From Rossellomorea vietnamensis (lineage in GTDB: Bacteria > Bacillota > Bacilli > Bacillales > Bacillaceae_B): 64,000 bases of DNA. The notes beneath the pieces were generated by a model, which did no database searches, was not told the origin of the DNA, and saw nothing but the letters and a program-made list of their open reading frames with translations. A program made the position numbers and the translations under genes. The DNA is taken from assembly GCF_001305855.1 (NCBI RefSeq), contig NZ_LIXZ01000004.1, positions 1-64,000 of the forward strand. The letters run 5' to 3'. Of this stretch, positions 16,338 to 24,628 are shown piece by piece. The first letter of the stretch is position 1. Every line of letters begins with the position of its first letter.

Positions 16338-17730
16338 ATATCTGTATCAGCTGCTTCTCAGTCACACAAGCGTCCTCATCATCGCCTTTGTGATCCTCGG
16401 CCTCCTGTTTTCCCATTATGTCGAAAACCTGGTGTATGAAAATAAGGTGACGGAGCTCCGGACGTATGGAGATAAGATTTTATCCGATCTTGAAAGGCCC
16501 AGTCCGAGACGGCCTCTTTATCTGGATGAATACAGTAACTTGCTTCACGCCCGGAATATTGATGTAATTACATTCAATCGTCAGGGGGAAGTATCTTTTT
16601 CAAGTGGAGGGGTCTATCCTCGTATCGAGCTCTCGAAAGAAGAATGGGAACAAATCGAGAGCGGTGAAACCGTTCCTTTGAAAAAAGATTTCGGCCGATT
16701 TGATCAGGCGGTATCACTCGTCATCATGCCCCGGGTGGTCAATGAACAGCTGACGGGCGGACTGATCCTGATTTCCCCGATCAGCGGTTCGAGGGAAATG
16801 TTGAGTGAAATCAATCACTATCTTTTGTATATCGCACTTCTGGCATTGGCCATTTCCGTTTTGGTCAGCTGGTTTCTGTCGAAGCTTCATGTGAAACGGA
16901 TCCAGCGGATGAGGGATGCCACGTCACAGGTATCATCAGGAGATTATGATGTACATGTCCCAAGCTCCAACTTCGATGAAATTGGGGATCTTGCCGAAGA
17001 TTTTAATGAAATGGTGACGAAACTCCGGGCATCGAAAGAGGAAATCGACGCCCTGGAAAACCGGAGACGGCAGTTCATGGCCGATGTGTCCCACGAACTG
17101 AGGACCCCCCTGACGACGATTCGCGGCGTCATTGAAGGAATCCGGAATGACATGATCCCGGAAGAACAGAAAGAGAAAAGCTTCGGTCTTGTCAGCCAGG
17201 AAACGATGAGGCTGATCCGCCTCGTGAACGAGAACCTTGATTATGAAAAAATCCGTTCCAATCAGGTCGTCCTTTCGAAAGTGACCCTGGCGTTACTCGA
17301 TATTTTCGAAGTGATCAAGGACCAGCTCGATCTGCAGGCAGAAGAAAAAGGGAATACCATCACGGTTGTTGCGAGCGGGGAGGCAGAGGTTCATGCCGAC
17401 TACGACCGCCTCGTCCAAATCCTGATCAACATTACAAAAAACAGCATCCAGTTCACCACTGGCGGCACGATCACGTTAAGGGGATCCTCTTCCGGCAACG
17501 AAACGGTCATTGAAATCGAAGACAACGGAATCGGCATGGATCCTGAGGAAATCAAGTCCATTTGGCGCCGTTTTTATAAAGCGGACCTGTCCCGGACGAA
17601 TAATCCATACGGTGAATTCGGCATCGGACTCTCCATTGTGAAGCAATTGGTCCTTATGCATGATGGGTCGATTGATGTGTTCAGTGAGAAGGGCGAGGGG
17701 ACGAAGTTTGTGATCCGGCTGCCCCTTTAA
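16327..17730 (+). CDS. Membrane sensor histidine kinase of the two-component pair
   Basis: This 467-residue kinase has two membrane spans (about 12-30 and 163-182) flanking an extracellular sensor of about 130 residues, a HAMP domain (183-235), a HisKA domain with His256 in DVSHELRTPLTTIRG, and a HATPase domain (NSIQFTT, DNGIGM, GEFGIGLS). The start overlaps the regulator by 11 bp, so the two are co-translated. Size is close to YclK of B. subtilis. The adjacent exported repeat protein with its upstream direct repeats is a plausible target. Confidence 0.92.
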   Translation: MKFRYLYQLLLSHTSVLIIAFVILGLLFSHYVENLVYENKVTELRTYGDKILSDLERPSPRRPLYLDEYSNLLHARNIDVITFNRQGEVSFSSGGVYPRIELSKEEWEQIESGETVPLKKDFGRFDQAVSLVIMPRVVNEQLTGGLILISPISGSREMLSEINHYLLYIALLALAISVLVSWFLSKLHVKRIQRMRDATSQVSSGDYDVHVPSSNFDEIGDLAEDFNEMVTKLRASKEEIDALENRRRQFMADVSHELRTPLTTIRGVIEGIRNDMIPEEQKEKSFGLVSQETMRLIRLVNENLDYEKIRSNQVVLSKVTLALLDIFEVIKDQLDLQAEEKGNTITVVASGEAEVHADYDRLVQILINITKNSIQFTTGGTITLRGSSSGNETVIEIEDNGIGMDPEEIKSIWRRFYKADLSRTNNPYGEFGIGLSIVKQLVLMHDGSIDVFSEKGEGTKFVIRLPL

Positions 17731-17739
17731 GGGAAAAAA

Positions 17740-17786
17740 ACACGGGGACAGGTACCTGAGACGAGGCAACTGTCCCCTGTTTTTCA
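17740..17786 (+). terminator. Repeat-type terminator after the two-component operon
   Basis: ACACGGGGACAG pairs with CTGTCCCCTGT around a loop that contains GGTACCTG, followed by TTTTT. It shares its GGGGACAGGTACC core with the dispersed palindromes. Confidence 0.75.
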
Positions 17787-17794
17787 TCTGCTGA

Positions 17795-17995
17795 CTACGG
17801 CTTGATCCCAAGGTATCTTTCAATGTGCTCGACCCTTTCGAGCAGGCGCTGCACTTTTCGATTCAACTGGGAATACTGTGTTTCGATCATGTGCACGTGG
17901 GTATCATACCCTCCTGTATATTGTCTGTGATGGGGATAGTACTTGGGGTCAGGTAGATAGACAAAGAAATTCCCGGGTGTTCGGTAATGGACCAT
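17795..17995 (-). CDS. Small protein with C-terminal coiled coil
   Basis: Sixty-six residues: an aromatic, proline- and histidine-rich head (HYRTPGNFFVYLPDPKYYPHH) and a C-terminal amphipathic helix (about 38-62, QYSQLNRKVQRLLERVEHIE) suited to coiled-coil pairing, ending GIKP. The composition of the head resembles small Bacillus spore-coat proteins, but no family is recognised. Single gene between two unrelated operons; a repeat-type terminator separates it from the kinase. Confidence 0.6.
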   Translation of the reverse strand: MVHYRTPGNFFVYLPDPKYYPHHRQYTGGYDTHVHMIETQYSQLNRKVQRLLERVEHIERYLGIKP

Positions 17996-18049
17996 ACAGT
18001 CACTCTCCCATTTAATTGGTAGTATTGGGCGTCTGGATACTATATGCTT

Positions 18050-18757
18050 TTATCTGTCCGTTCGTTCACTGGGGATATGGTCGTTAAAAGAGTCGATGAA
18101 CAGGATGCCATTGCTGTTGATCACAGCATAATAAATGTCATTCAATGTGATCCCTCTCCTGTTCACTTCAGACTCCAGCCATTGTAACGTATAGGGAGTG
18201 GTCAGATTGTTTGCAATCTGCTTTCCTTCCATTATTAATTCGATGGGAATGGAAGCAGAGGGGGAAGGGTCCATCTTCATGTCTGCCTTTGTGAGTGGAA
18301 GAAAAAGGTTTTTCTTTTTGATGGACAGAACCCCGCTCACTTCTAACAGGGCATATTCCACTTCGTTTATGTCAAACACACCGAGTTCCCGGAGATGCTG
18401 CTTCAAGTCATCCATCGTGAACTTTAATTTCTTCATATTCTCCTCCAAAATTTTCCCCTCTTCCATCAGAATCGTGGGACGCCCTGATAACCATTTTCTT
18501 AAAAGCCGGTTTTTCGAGGAAAGGATCAACAATAGATAAAATAATAGAACCAGTACTAAAAAAGAAATGAGGATATGGGAAAAATCAAGCTCCGTATCAA
18601 AGCCCATATTGGCAATGCAGGAACCCACTGTGATGGACAGGGCGAAGCTGTAATGATTTTTGTGTGAGTTGATATGTTTGCCGATGGCTAATGTGACAAT
18701 GACCAGCAATAGAAAACTGATCACCGTTCTTCCTATTGGTATTAAAACTCCATCCAT
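18050..18757 (-). CDS. YetF-type (DUF421) membrane protein
   Basis: With the start at 18757, supported by AAGGAG seven bases upstream, the protein is 235 residues: three N-terminal membrane segments followed by two soluble DUF421/YetF domains (motifs GRPTILMEEGKI, LREKGVFDINEVEYA-like, and IPIELIMEGK). An upstream start would add a 33-residue head without its own ribosome binding site. Members such as YetF and YrbG/YcaP are of uncertain function. This is one of three DUF421 proteins in the window (also 23993 and 26524). Divergent from a KinB-like kinase. Confidence 0.85.
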   Translation of the reverse strand: MDGVLIPIGRTVISFLLLVIVTLAIGKHINSHKNHYSFALSITVGSCIANMGFDTELDFSHILISFLVLVLLFYLLLILSSKNRLLRKWLSGRPTILMEEGKILEENMKKLKFTMDDLKQHLRELGVFDINEVEYALLEVSGVLSIKKKNLFLPLTKADMKMDPSPSASIPIELIMEGKQIANNLTTPYTLQWLESEVNRRGITLNDIYYAVINSNGILFIDSFNDHIPSERTDR

Positions 18758-18930
18758 AGGGTATCTCCTTATCAAAGCATTTCTTCCTATTATGGACAAG
18801 GGATGGAGAAAGAAGTCGGAGATCCCTTTAATAAAAATAAAACACTCTTCGATCATTTCAGTTATAATAGAATGTAACGTATGATTTTTTTCAATCTTTT
18901 AAAATTACTGAAAGTAGGGAAGCCATACCG

Positions 18931-20250
18931 ATGAATCATTCTGATTTATTGACCGGTCTACTTCTTAATCTCCTTGCCATATTGATCATCATTTTACTGA
19001 TAAGCTTTCATTATCTTTCCCGAAATAAAGTACATAAGCTTCACATTAAGCCCTTGTCGATTTACTTGGCCAGTTCGCTGCTTATCTTATTCAGTCTTGC
19101 TTTGAGTGTCCGCTTGGAAGATGGATTTGTATATGACTTGCGTTTTATCCCGTTTCTCCTCGGGGGAATCTATGGAGGGAACCGGGTCCTGCCATGGCTC
19201 GCTCTAACAATGATCGCGGTTCGTGCCCCGATGATGGGTCCTGGATTATGGGTGACCTTGGTCATGGCGGTTCTCTTCACGCTGTTGATCCTGTATATGC
19301 GTCCGAGATGGGAGGGGAAAACGTGGAAGACGAGGGTGTACTGGTACACGCTCTTTGCGTTTGGATACTCGGTCCTTTCATTATGGATCCCGTCCATTAT
19401 TTTTCACTTCACGTATGATCACACGTTCTTGATTTATTCGGCTGTCCTCAGCGGATCGACGTTCTTCGTCTTTTATCTGTGTGAAATTATCCGGACCATC
19501 TATATTCTTCAACTGGAAGCTATCAAATACGAGAAGATGCAGGTGGTCAGTCACCTGGCGGCAAGCATGAGTCATGAAGTGCGGAATCCGCTCACCACGG
19601 TGAAGGGGTTCCTTCAGCTGATTAATGAGGATCCAACCAACGTCAGCACGAATAGTGAGCTGTCGAAGGTCGCCGTCAGGGAAATCGACCGTGCGACAGA
19701 AGTGATCAATCAATACTTGGACTTTGCCCGTCCGCACCCTGAACTTGAGGTAGAAGTGGAAATCCGGGATGAAATGAACCGTTCCAAGGAAATCATCATG
19801 CCTCTGGCGGTGAAAAAAGGAATCATCCTGAAGGTGAACATTTTACATCATCACTCCATCAAGGGGGATCCCAACAAGCTCCAGCAGATTCTCATCAACA
19901 TCATGAAAAATGGTCTCGAAGCAATGGAAACGGGTGGGACGCTCCGGATTTTCAGCTATCAGGAAAATGAAAGGGTGTTCATCGTCATCAACGATACGGG
20001 AATCGGCATGACCAAAGAACAACTCATGCGCCTCGGCGAACCATACTTCTCCATGAAAGGCAAAAACGGGACAGGCCTCGGCATGATGACCGCCTACCAA
20101 CTCACAGAAGGCATGAAAGGCACCATCAACGTCCAAAGCAAACCCGGCAAAGGAACCTCCGTCATCCTATCCTTCCCCATCTACAAAGAAGAAGGAGAAG
20201 GAACCCTTCCCAACCCGGCCCACACAAAGGTCCGCCCCTCACTGCGATAG
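18931..20250 (+). CDS. Second KinB-like membrane sensor histidine kinase
   Basis: This 439-residue kinase repeats the plan of the one at 998: six or so membrane segments (10-195) without an extracellular domain, HisKA with His215 in SMSHEVRNPLTTVKGF, and HATPase with NIMKNGLEAM, NDTGIGM and GTGLGMMTAY. No regulator gene is nearby, so the Spo0 phosphorelay is a likely target. The last codons (TKVRPSLR and stop) lie inside an AGGTCCG...CGGACCT palindrome, meaning that the repeat either supplied the C-terminus or doubles as the terminator. Ribosome binding site is weak (AGGGAAG). Confidence 0.87.
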   Translation: MNHSDLLTGLLLNLLAILIIILLISFHYLSRNKVHKLHIKPLSIYLASSLLILFSLALSVRLEDGFVYDLRFIPFLLGGIYGGNRVLPWLALTMIAVRAPMMGPGLWVTLVMAVLFTLLILYMRPRWEGKTWKTRVYWYTLFAFGYSVLSLWIPSIIFHFTYDHTFLIYSAVLSGSTFFVFYLCEIIRTIYILQLEAIKYEKMQVVSHLAASMSHEVRNPLTTVKGFLQLINEDPTNVSTNSELSKVAVREIDRATEVINQYLDFARPHPELEVEVEIRDEMNRSKEIIMPLAVKKGIILKVNILHHHSIKGDPNKLQQILINIMKNGLEAMETGGTLRIFSYQENERVFIVINDTGIGMTKEQLMRLGEPYFSMKGKNGTGLGMMTAYQLTEGMKGTINVQSKPGKGTSVILSFPIYKEEGEGTLPNPAHTKVRPSLR

Positions 20251-20260
20251 GGACGGACCT
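20228..20260. repeat. Palindrome over the 3' end of the kinase gene
   Basis: AGGTCCGCCCCTC pairs with AGGGACGGACCT (one mismatch), then TTGTTTTTTT. The kinase stop codon lies in its right arm. It belongs to the AGGGACGGACCT family and has the form of a terminator. Confidence 0.8.
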
Positions 20261-20275
20261 TGTTTTTTTGAAGGG

Positions 20276-20366
20276 CGAGGGACGGACCTCTGTTTTCAGC
20301 TCATTTTTGAGGTGAATCCCATTAGTATAGGCGTTTTGATAGGAATTTCAGAGGTCCGTCCCTCTC
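20276..20366. repeat. MITE-like element, copy 1
   Basis: Terminal inverted repeats CGAGGGACGGACCTCTG and CAGAGGTCCGTCCCTCTC enclose about 57 bp. The interior shares the blocks GAGG..AA.CCCATT...ATAGG..TTTTG with the element at 21090-21177. No coding capacity. Confidence 0.85.
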
Positions 20367-20428
20367 ATCTTGAAACTTTTTACTTGTCCGACCGTATAGA
20401 TAAGTAAGAGATATTCAGAAAGGGTTGA

Positions 20429-20647
20429 ATGGTGTTGGATGGTATTTTCCTGATTATCATCGTAGCGGCTATCGGTTGTGCCGTTGTGGGGACGGTCTTT
20501 CTTGCCAATAAAGCACTCGGTCAATACATGCACAACCGCAAAGGGATTGATCAGCAGTCAGTGATCGTCACTTGCCCGAATTGCGGAGCGAAGAATGAGC
20601 GACAGATGAATGGGCAGCATTGCAGGGAATGTTATGAGGCGTTTTAG
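20429..20647 (+). CDS. Small membrane protein with zinc-ribbon tail
   Basis: Seventy-two residues: an N-terminal membrane span (5-27) and a C-terminal zinc-ribbon-like motif CPNCG (about 50-54) ... CRECY (66-70). Likely anchored in the membrane with a metal-bound knuckle in the cytosol. AAAGGG precedes the ATG. It is followed after 54 bp by another tiny membrane protein. No name is recognised. Confidence 0.7.
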   Translation: MVLDGIFLIIIVAAIGCAVVGTVFLANKALGQYMHNRKGIDQQSVIVTCPNCGAKNERQMNGQHCRECYEAF

Positions 20648-20701
20648 ATAGCGTTGAGTTTATTGAAATGAGCCATGGGAAATAGAAAGGAGAGCTCACA
20701 C

Positions 20702-20866
20702 ATGATCTGGTTATTCATCCTGTTCCCGATCGTTCTGGTCTCAGGCATCGCGATTTATTTTGAGAAAAAGTCAGGTATGACGCCTCCTGATCTTACAGAG
20801 CACGCCATGAAGATGGATGAAGCGGATAAAAATAACAATGTGAACAAAAATTCAGGAGGGTCTTAA
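20702..20866 (+). CDS. Small single-span membrane protein
   Basis: The ATG at 20702 follows AAAGGAGAG; a longer form from 20675 would place that ribosome binding site inside the gene. The 54-residue product has one membrane span (2-20) and a polar, Asp/Lys/Asn-rich tail ending NSGGS. Probably co-transcribed with the zinc-ribbon protein. A terminator follows immediately. Confidence 0.65.
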   Translation: MIWLFILFPIVLVSGIAIYFEKKSGMTPPDLTEHAMKMDEADKNNNVNKNSGGS

Positions 20867-20869
20867 TGA

Positions 20870-20904
20870 ATGGTCAGCGGCTATATGCCCTGACCATTTT
20901 TTAA
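20870..20904 (+). terminator. ATGGTCAG/CTGACCAT terminator, copy 1
   Basis: An eight-base stem (ATGGTCAG, CTGACCAT) with a 12-base loop and six Ts. Almost the same hairpin ends cotJC at 28473-28507, loop included. Confidence 0.9.
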
Positions 20905-20916
20905 TTGGAGATATAT

Positions 20917-21053
20917 AAAGAAAATTCGACACGGCGGCATGATTATGGATAAAGTGGCATGATAATCTCATATCCCGCATGAAAAATTTGAATCCAGCAT
21001 AATTTTTTCAATTCCTGCATGATGACATACAAAACTCGCATGATTCCCAGAAG
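20917..21053 (+). repeat. 20-bp-period dispersed element, copy A
   Basis: Leader AAAGAAAATTCGACA is followed by six units of 20-21 bp with cores CGGCATGATT, TGGCATGATA, CCGCATGAAA, CAGCATAATT, CTGCATGATG and TCGCATGATT. Only the first eight to ten bases of each unit are conserved; the rest is AT-rich and varies. Same strand and layout as copies B, C and D. Confidence 0.9.
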
Positions 21054-21089
21054 TCGATGTTAAAAAAGCCTGAACAGGGTCTGTACGTT

Positions 21090-21177
21090 GAGGGACGGAC
21101 CTCCTTTTTCATATCCTTTTGTGGAGGAAACCCATTGAAATAGGGCTTTTGGTTGCATCAACAGAGGTCCGTCCCTC
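21090..21177. repeat. MITE-like element, copy 2
   Basis: GAGGGACGGACCTC and GAGGTCCGTCCCTC form perfect 14-bp terminal inverted repeats. The 60-bp interior (GGAGGAAACCCATTGAAATA, then GGGCTTTTGG) matches that of copy 1 in part, so the two are homologous elements, not two chance hairpins. Confidence 0.85.
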
Positions 21178-21239
21178 TCGCCAAACTGCCGTTTCTTCTG
21201 TAAAATGAATAGAAAGCCGAGTGGAAGGAAGTGAGCCAA

Positions 21240-21629
21240 TTGATTAAGTACAGTTGTCTTCATCATGTGAGTTTGAATGTGACGGATCTTGAGAGGGCGA
21301 AAGTGTTTTACGGGGACGTTCTGTGTTTAAAGGAAATCCCGCGTCCGGATTTCGGTTTTCCGGGAACCTGGTATGACATAGAGGGTCAGCAGCTTCATTT
21401 GATCGCGGACGCGTCTTCTCAGACGATCCGGAAAGACAAGCATCTATCCAGCCGCGAAGGACATTTTGCCCTCAGAGTGGAGAACTACCATGAGACGCTT
21501 CGATGGTTAAAGGAGAAAGATGTTGAAATTTTAGAGAAACCCGATTCCAAAAGCGGCTTTGCCCAGATTTTCTGTGCGGACCCGGATGGGAATCTGATTG
21601 AATTGAATGTGGATCAAAAAGAGTTGTAA
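21240..21629 (+). CDS. VOC-family (glyoxalase/bleomycin-resistance fold) protein
   Basis: One VOC domain of 129 residues with two paired beta-alpha-beta-beta-beta units. Likely metal ligands are His in CLHHVSLNV, His in GHFALRV and Glu in DPDGNLIELN. TTG at 21240 is chosen because GGAAGGA lies nine bases upstream; GTG at 21231 would be too close to it. Members range from glyoxalases to dioxygenases and thiol transferases; substrate cannot be told. Followed by a long terminator. Confidence 0.8.
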   Translation: MIKYSCLHHVSLNVTDLERAKVFYGDVLCLKEIPRPDFGFPGTWYDIEGQQLHLIADASSQTIRKDKHLSSREGHFALRVENYHETLRWLKEKDVEILEKPDSKSGFAQIFCADPDGNLIELNVDQKEL

Positions 21630-21632
21630 ATG

Positions 21633-21690
21633 AATCAACAGGAGCATTTTCCTTTACCTGAAAGGAAGCTCTTGTTGGTTCTTTTTTTGC
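21633..21690 (+). terminator. Long hairpin terminator of the VOC gene
   Basis: AATCAACAGGAGC and GCTCTTGTTGGTT pair with further matches inside (TTCCTTT/AAAGGAA), followed by CTTTTTTT. Confidence 0.85.
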
Positions 21691-21806
21691 TTGATGATTT
21701 TCCTCCTTTCCCTCCATCTCAAATTTGCCAGTCTTTTCAGCGAATGTTCTTTCCTCCTTATTCAAATACTGAATAAATAGCAGATCAATCCAAAAGGGTG
21801 GTTTAG

Positions 21807-23054
21807 TTGAAAGAACAATGCAAAAGCACAACGAAGATTAGCAATTGGTGTGTGGTGAGCATGGCATCGATTCCTTTGGTGATGACCTTGGGAAACTCCA
21901 TGCTGATTCCTGTACTCCCTATTTTTGAAAAAGAAGTGGGGATCACTTCTTTTCAGACCAGTATGATTATTACAAGTTACTCGATTGCGTCGATCTTTCT
22001 GATTCCAGTGGCTGGCTATTTATCGGATCGCTTCGGCAGGAAGGTGGTCATTCTGCCGAGCTTGCTGATTGCTTTAATTGGCGGGTTGGTCGCAGGCTAT
22101 GCCTCTTGGAAAATGGACGATCCCTTTACCTGGATCATTATCGGACGTGTCCTTCAGGGGATCGGTGCTGCCGGGGCGGCTCCGATCATCTTGCCCCTGG
22201 TGGGTGATCTGTATAAGGATGATGATGAAAAGACGAGTTCCTGTCTTGGATTGATCGAGACGTCCAATACATTCGGCAAGGTGCTGAGTCCCATATTGGG
22301 GGCTTTGTTTGCTGCGTATTTATGGTATCTTCCGTTCTTCTCTATTTCTGTTTTCAGTCTCATTTCGATTGTTCTTGTTCTCTTTTTTATTAAAGTTCCT
22401 AAGAAGAAGGAAGAACCCGTGGCCCTTTCCGCCTTCATCCAGAGTACGAAAAAGATCTTCAAGCAGGAGGGGAAATGGATCTTTACTGTCTTTCTTGTCG
22501 GGATCTACATTATGCTCGTCCTGTTTGCCGTCCTGTTTTTCCTATCTGATTCATTGGAGAAAACCCATGGACTGTACGGGGTGAAAAAAGGTTTTGTTCT
22601 CGCCATCCCGCTACTTGCTCTGTGCATTTCATCCTTTATTACAGGCAGGAAGATCAAGGGTGAGCTGAAGGTCATGAAGGTGATCATGACGGTGAGTTTG
22701 ATTCTGATGAGCATCAGTGTCGCCTTAATAGGGTTTGTGGATCAGCGTCTGGTTCTTCTCCTGGTTGTCTCAAGCTTCCTCGGTCTCTCGATCGGTGCAC
22801 TCCTGCCGACGATGGACGCGTTGATCACCGAAAACATCGAGAAAGAACAGAGGGGAACGATCTCCTCGTTCTATAGTTCATCCCGGTTCATCGGGGTGGC
22901 AGCCGGTCCGCCGTTGATGGCGGTATTAATGAAATCCCTCCTGAATGTAAGCCTGATTGGAGCGGGTGTGCTTGGTCTATTGATGTTTCTGCTTGTGTTG
23001 ATTTTTATCAAACCTGAAAAATCCGGTGCAACTGCAAAAGGAGGTAAAAAATGA
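21807..23054 (+). CDS. MFS drug/metabolite exporter (DHA1-like, 12 TM)
   Basis: The 415-residue protein starts at TTG and has 12 membrane segments with the MFS signature DRFGRKV between TM2 and TM3 (GYLSDRFGRK). It resembles Bmr/YfmO-type proton antiporters. Its stop overlaps the start of an MBL-fold hydrolase (ATGA at 23051-23054), so the two are coupled, suggesting export of something the hydrolase makes or modifies, which is inference only. Substrate unknown. Confidence 0.85.
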   Translation: MKEQCKSTTKISNWCVVSMASIPLVMTLGNSMLIPVLPIFEKEVGITSFQTSMIITSYSIASIFLIPVAGYLSDRFGRKVVILPSLLIALIGGLVAGYASWKMDDPFTWIIIGRVLQGIGAAGAAPIILPLVGDLYKDDDEKTSSCLGLIETSNTFGKVLSPILGALFAAYLWYLPFFSISVFSLISIVLVLFFIKVPKKKEEPVALSAFIQSTKKIFKQEGKWIFTVFLVGIYIMLVLFAVLFFLSDSLEKTHGLYGVKKGFVLAIPLLALCISSFITGRKIKGELKVMKVIMTVSLILMSISVALIGFVDQRLVLLLVVSSFLGLSIGALLPTMDALITENIEKEQRGTISSFYSSSRFIGVAAGPPLMAVLMKSLLNVSLIGAGVLGLLMFLLVLIFIKPEKSGATAKGGKK

Positions 23055-23890
23055 AGCATTTGGATAGCGATTTTTCCGATTCGCATCTGCCTTTCTACAG
23101 TGTAAACAGTGGGAAGGGGGAGGAAGTACGAAATGATCTATATTATTGGACAAACCAGATCGTAAATGTCTGTTTCTACGGGGTCCCGGGAAGCAGGGAG
23201 TGGGTGATGATTGATTGTGGGATGCCTCATTCAAAGGAAAAGATTATGGAGGCGGCAGAAGAACGGTTCGGTCATTCCGGTAAACCAATGGCGATTGTGT
23301 TGACCCATGGTCATTTCGATCATGTCGGGTCGCTTGAGCCACTGTTGGAGGAATGGGATGTACCTGTGTATGCACATGAACTGGAAATTCCGTATCTTAA
23401 TGGAAAAATGGATTATCCAAAAGGGGACCCGACGGTAGATGGGGGATTGGTGAGCGAGTTGTCCCCATTGTATCCACATCACGGCATTGATGTTTCTGAC
23501 AAACTTCACGTCCTCCCGGCAAATGGCGCGGTCCCCTTTATGGAAGGTTGGAAATGGATCCATACACCGGGACATACGCCGGGACACGTATCTCTGTACC
23601 GGGAGTCGGATGGGACATTGATTGCAGGGGACGCTTTTGTGACAGTGAAACAGGAGTCCCTGTACAGGGTAATGCTTCAAAAGAAACAAATCAGTGGGCC
23701 GCCGAAGTATTTCACGATGGATTGGAGAGCGGCTAGAGAATCGGTGACGACCTTATCCAATCTGAATCCAAAGATAGCGGTCACAGGTCATGGAGAAATG
23801 ATGGAGGGGAAAGAGCTGGAGGAATCTTTGCGGTACTTGCTTGACCATTTTGACGAAGAAGCTCTTCCTGCTAACCGCAACCCCCATTGA
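23051..23890 (+). CDS. MBL-fold metallohydrolase
   Basis: The 279-residue protein has the metallo-beta-lactamase fold with the two-zinc site THGHFDH (HxHxDH), His in HTPGHTPGH, Asp in IAGDAF and a distal His in VTGHGEMM. This pattern fits glyoxalase II-like and related hydrolases. No signal peptide, so cytosolic. Translationally coupled to the MFS exporter. A small stem-loop terminator follows. Confidence 0.88.
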   Translation: MKHLDSDFSDSHLPFYSVNSGKGEEVRNDLYYWTNQIVNVCFYGVPGSREWVMIDCGMPHSKEKIMEAAEERFGHSGKPMAIVLTHGHFDHVGSLEPLLEEWDVPVYAHELEIPYLNGKMDYPKGDPTVDGGLVSELSPLYPHHGIDVSDKLHVLPANGAVPFMEGWKWIHTPGHTPGHVSLYRESDGTLIAGDAFVTVKQESLYRVMLQKKQISGPPKYFTMDWRAARESVTTLSNLNPKIAVTGHGEMMEGKELEESLRYLLDHFDEEALPANRNPH

Positions 23891-23947
23891 CTCAATTGTC
23901 AGGATAATTTTGCAGCAGTGGGGAAAAATAACAGACACATACCTTTT

Positions 23948-23974
23948 CCCTCTTCAATTGAAGAGGGATTTTTA
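23948..23974 (+). terminator. Terminator after the MFS/MBL operon
   Basis: CCCTCTTCAATTGAAGAGGG is a near-perfect short palindrome followed by ATTTTT. Confidence 0.8.
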
Positions 23975-23992
23975 ACGAAGGAAGGGATTGAA

Positions 23993-24616
23993 ATGGATTT
24001 GGATTGGATTTGGAAAGCCATTCTCATTGTTCTGGCAGGAACCTTATTGCTAAGGGTCGCCGGGAGAAAGTCGATCTCCCAGATGACGCTTGCTCAGACG
24101 GTGATTATGATCGGAATCGGCTCACTACTCATTCAGCCTGTGGCCGGTAAAAATATTTGGACTACGATGGGCGTCGGGTTGACTCTTGTCCTCACCCTCA
24201 TCGTCATCGAATACCTTCAGGTGAAATCAGATCGAGTCGAACAGTTCATCACTGGAAAGTCAAAGATTCTGATGGAAAATGGCGTCATCGACGAGAAGAA
24301 CTTTAAAAAGTTACGGATGACGGTGGATCAGCTTGAAATGAAACTGCGGCAGCAGGGAGTCAGTCAACTGTCGGATGTCAAATGGGCGACCCTTGAGCCG
24401 AATGGACAAGTGGGCGTGGAGTTGATGCCAAGTGCGAAGCCGGTCACGATGAAAGAGTTTGCACAGCTCCAGTCAGAGTTACAGAGACTGATCAATATGC
24501 TTCAGGTTCCACCCACTGTCGCAAGACCGGTCAGTGAAAAAAGGGGAGGCGAAGATATCTTTCAAGAAATCAAGCAGCATTCTTCCGTCAATTCTCCCCC
24601 AAAACATCTTCAATAA
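23993..24616 (+). CDS. YetF-type (DUF421) membrane protein
   Basis: The start at 23993 has AAGGAAGG upstream and gives 207 residues; a longer frame from 23918 runs through the preceding terminator and is rejected. Three membrane segments (residues 5-75) hold the typical LRVAGRKSISQMTLAQ loop, followed by a DUF421 domain (IEYLQVKSDRVEQFITGKSKILMENG) and a shorter, proline-rich tail instead of a full second domain. Function of the family is unclear. Confidence 0.87.
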   Translation: MDLDWIWKAILIVLAGTLLLRVAGRKSISQMTLAQTVIMIGIGSLLIQPVAGKNIWTTMGVGLTLVLTLIVIEYLQVKSDRVEQFITGKSKILMENGVIDEKNFKKLRMTVDQLEMKLRQQGVSQLSDVKWATLEPNGQVGVELMPSAKPVTMKEFAQLQSELQRLINMLQVPPTVARPVSEKRGGEDIFQEIKQHSSVNSPPKHLQ

Positions 24617-24628
24617 AGGAGGAACACC

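Noticed and set aside
20917-21053. Possible CRISPR or iteron origin in the 20-bp-period element
   Set aside because: Units conserve only about 10 bp, the copies are dispersed at four places, and no replication gene is nearby.
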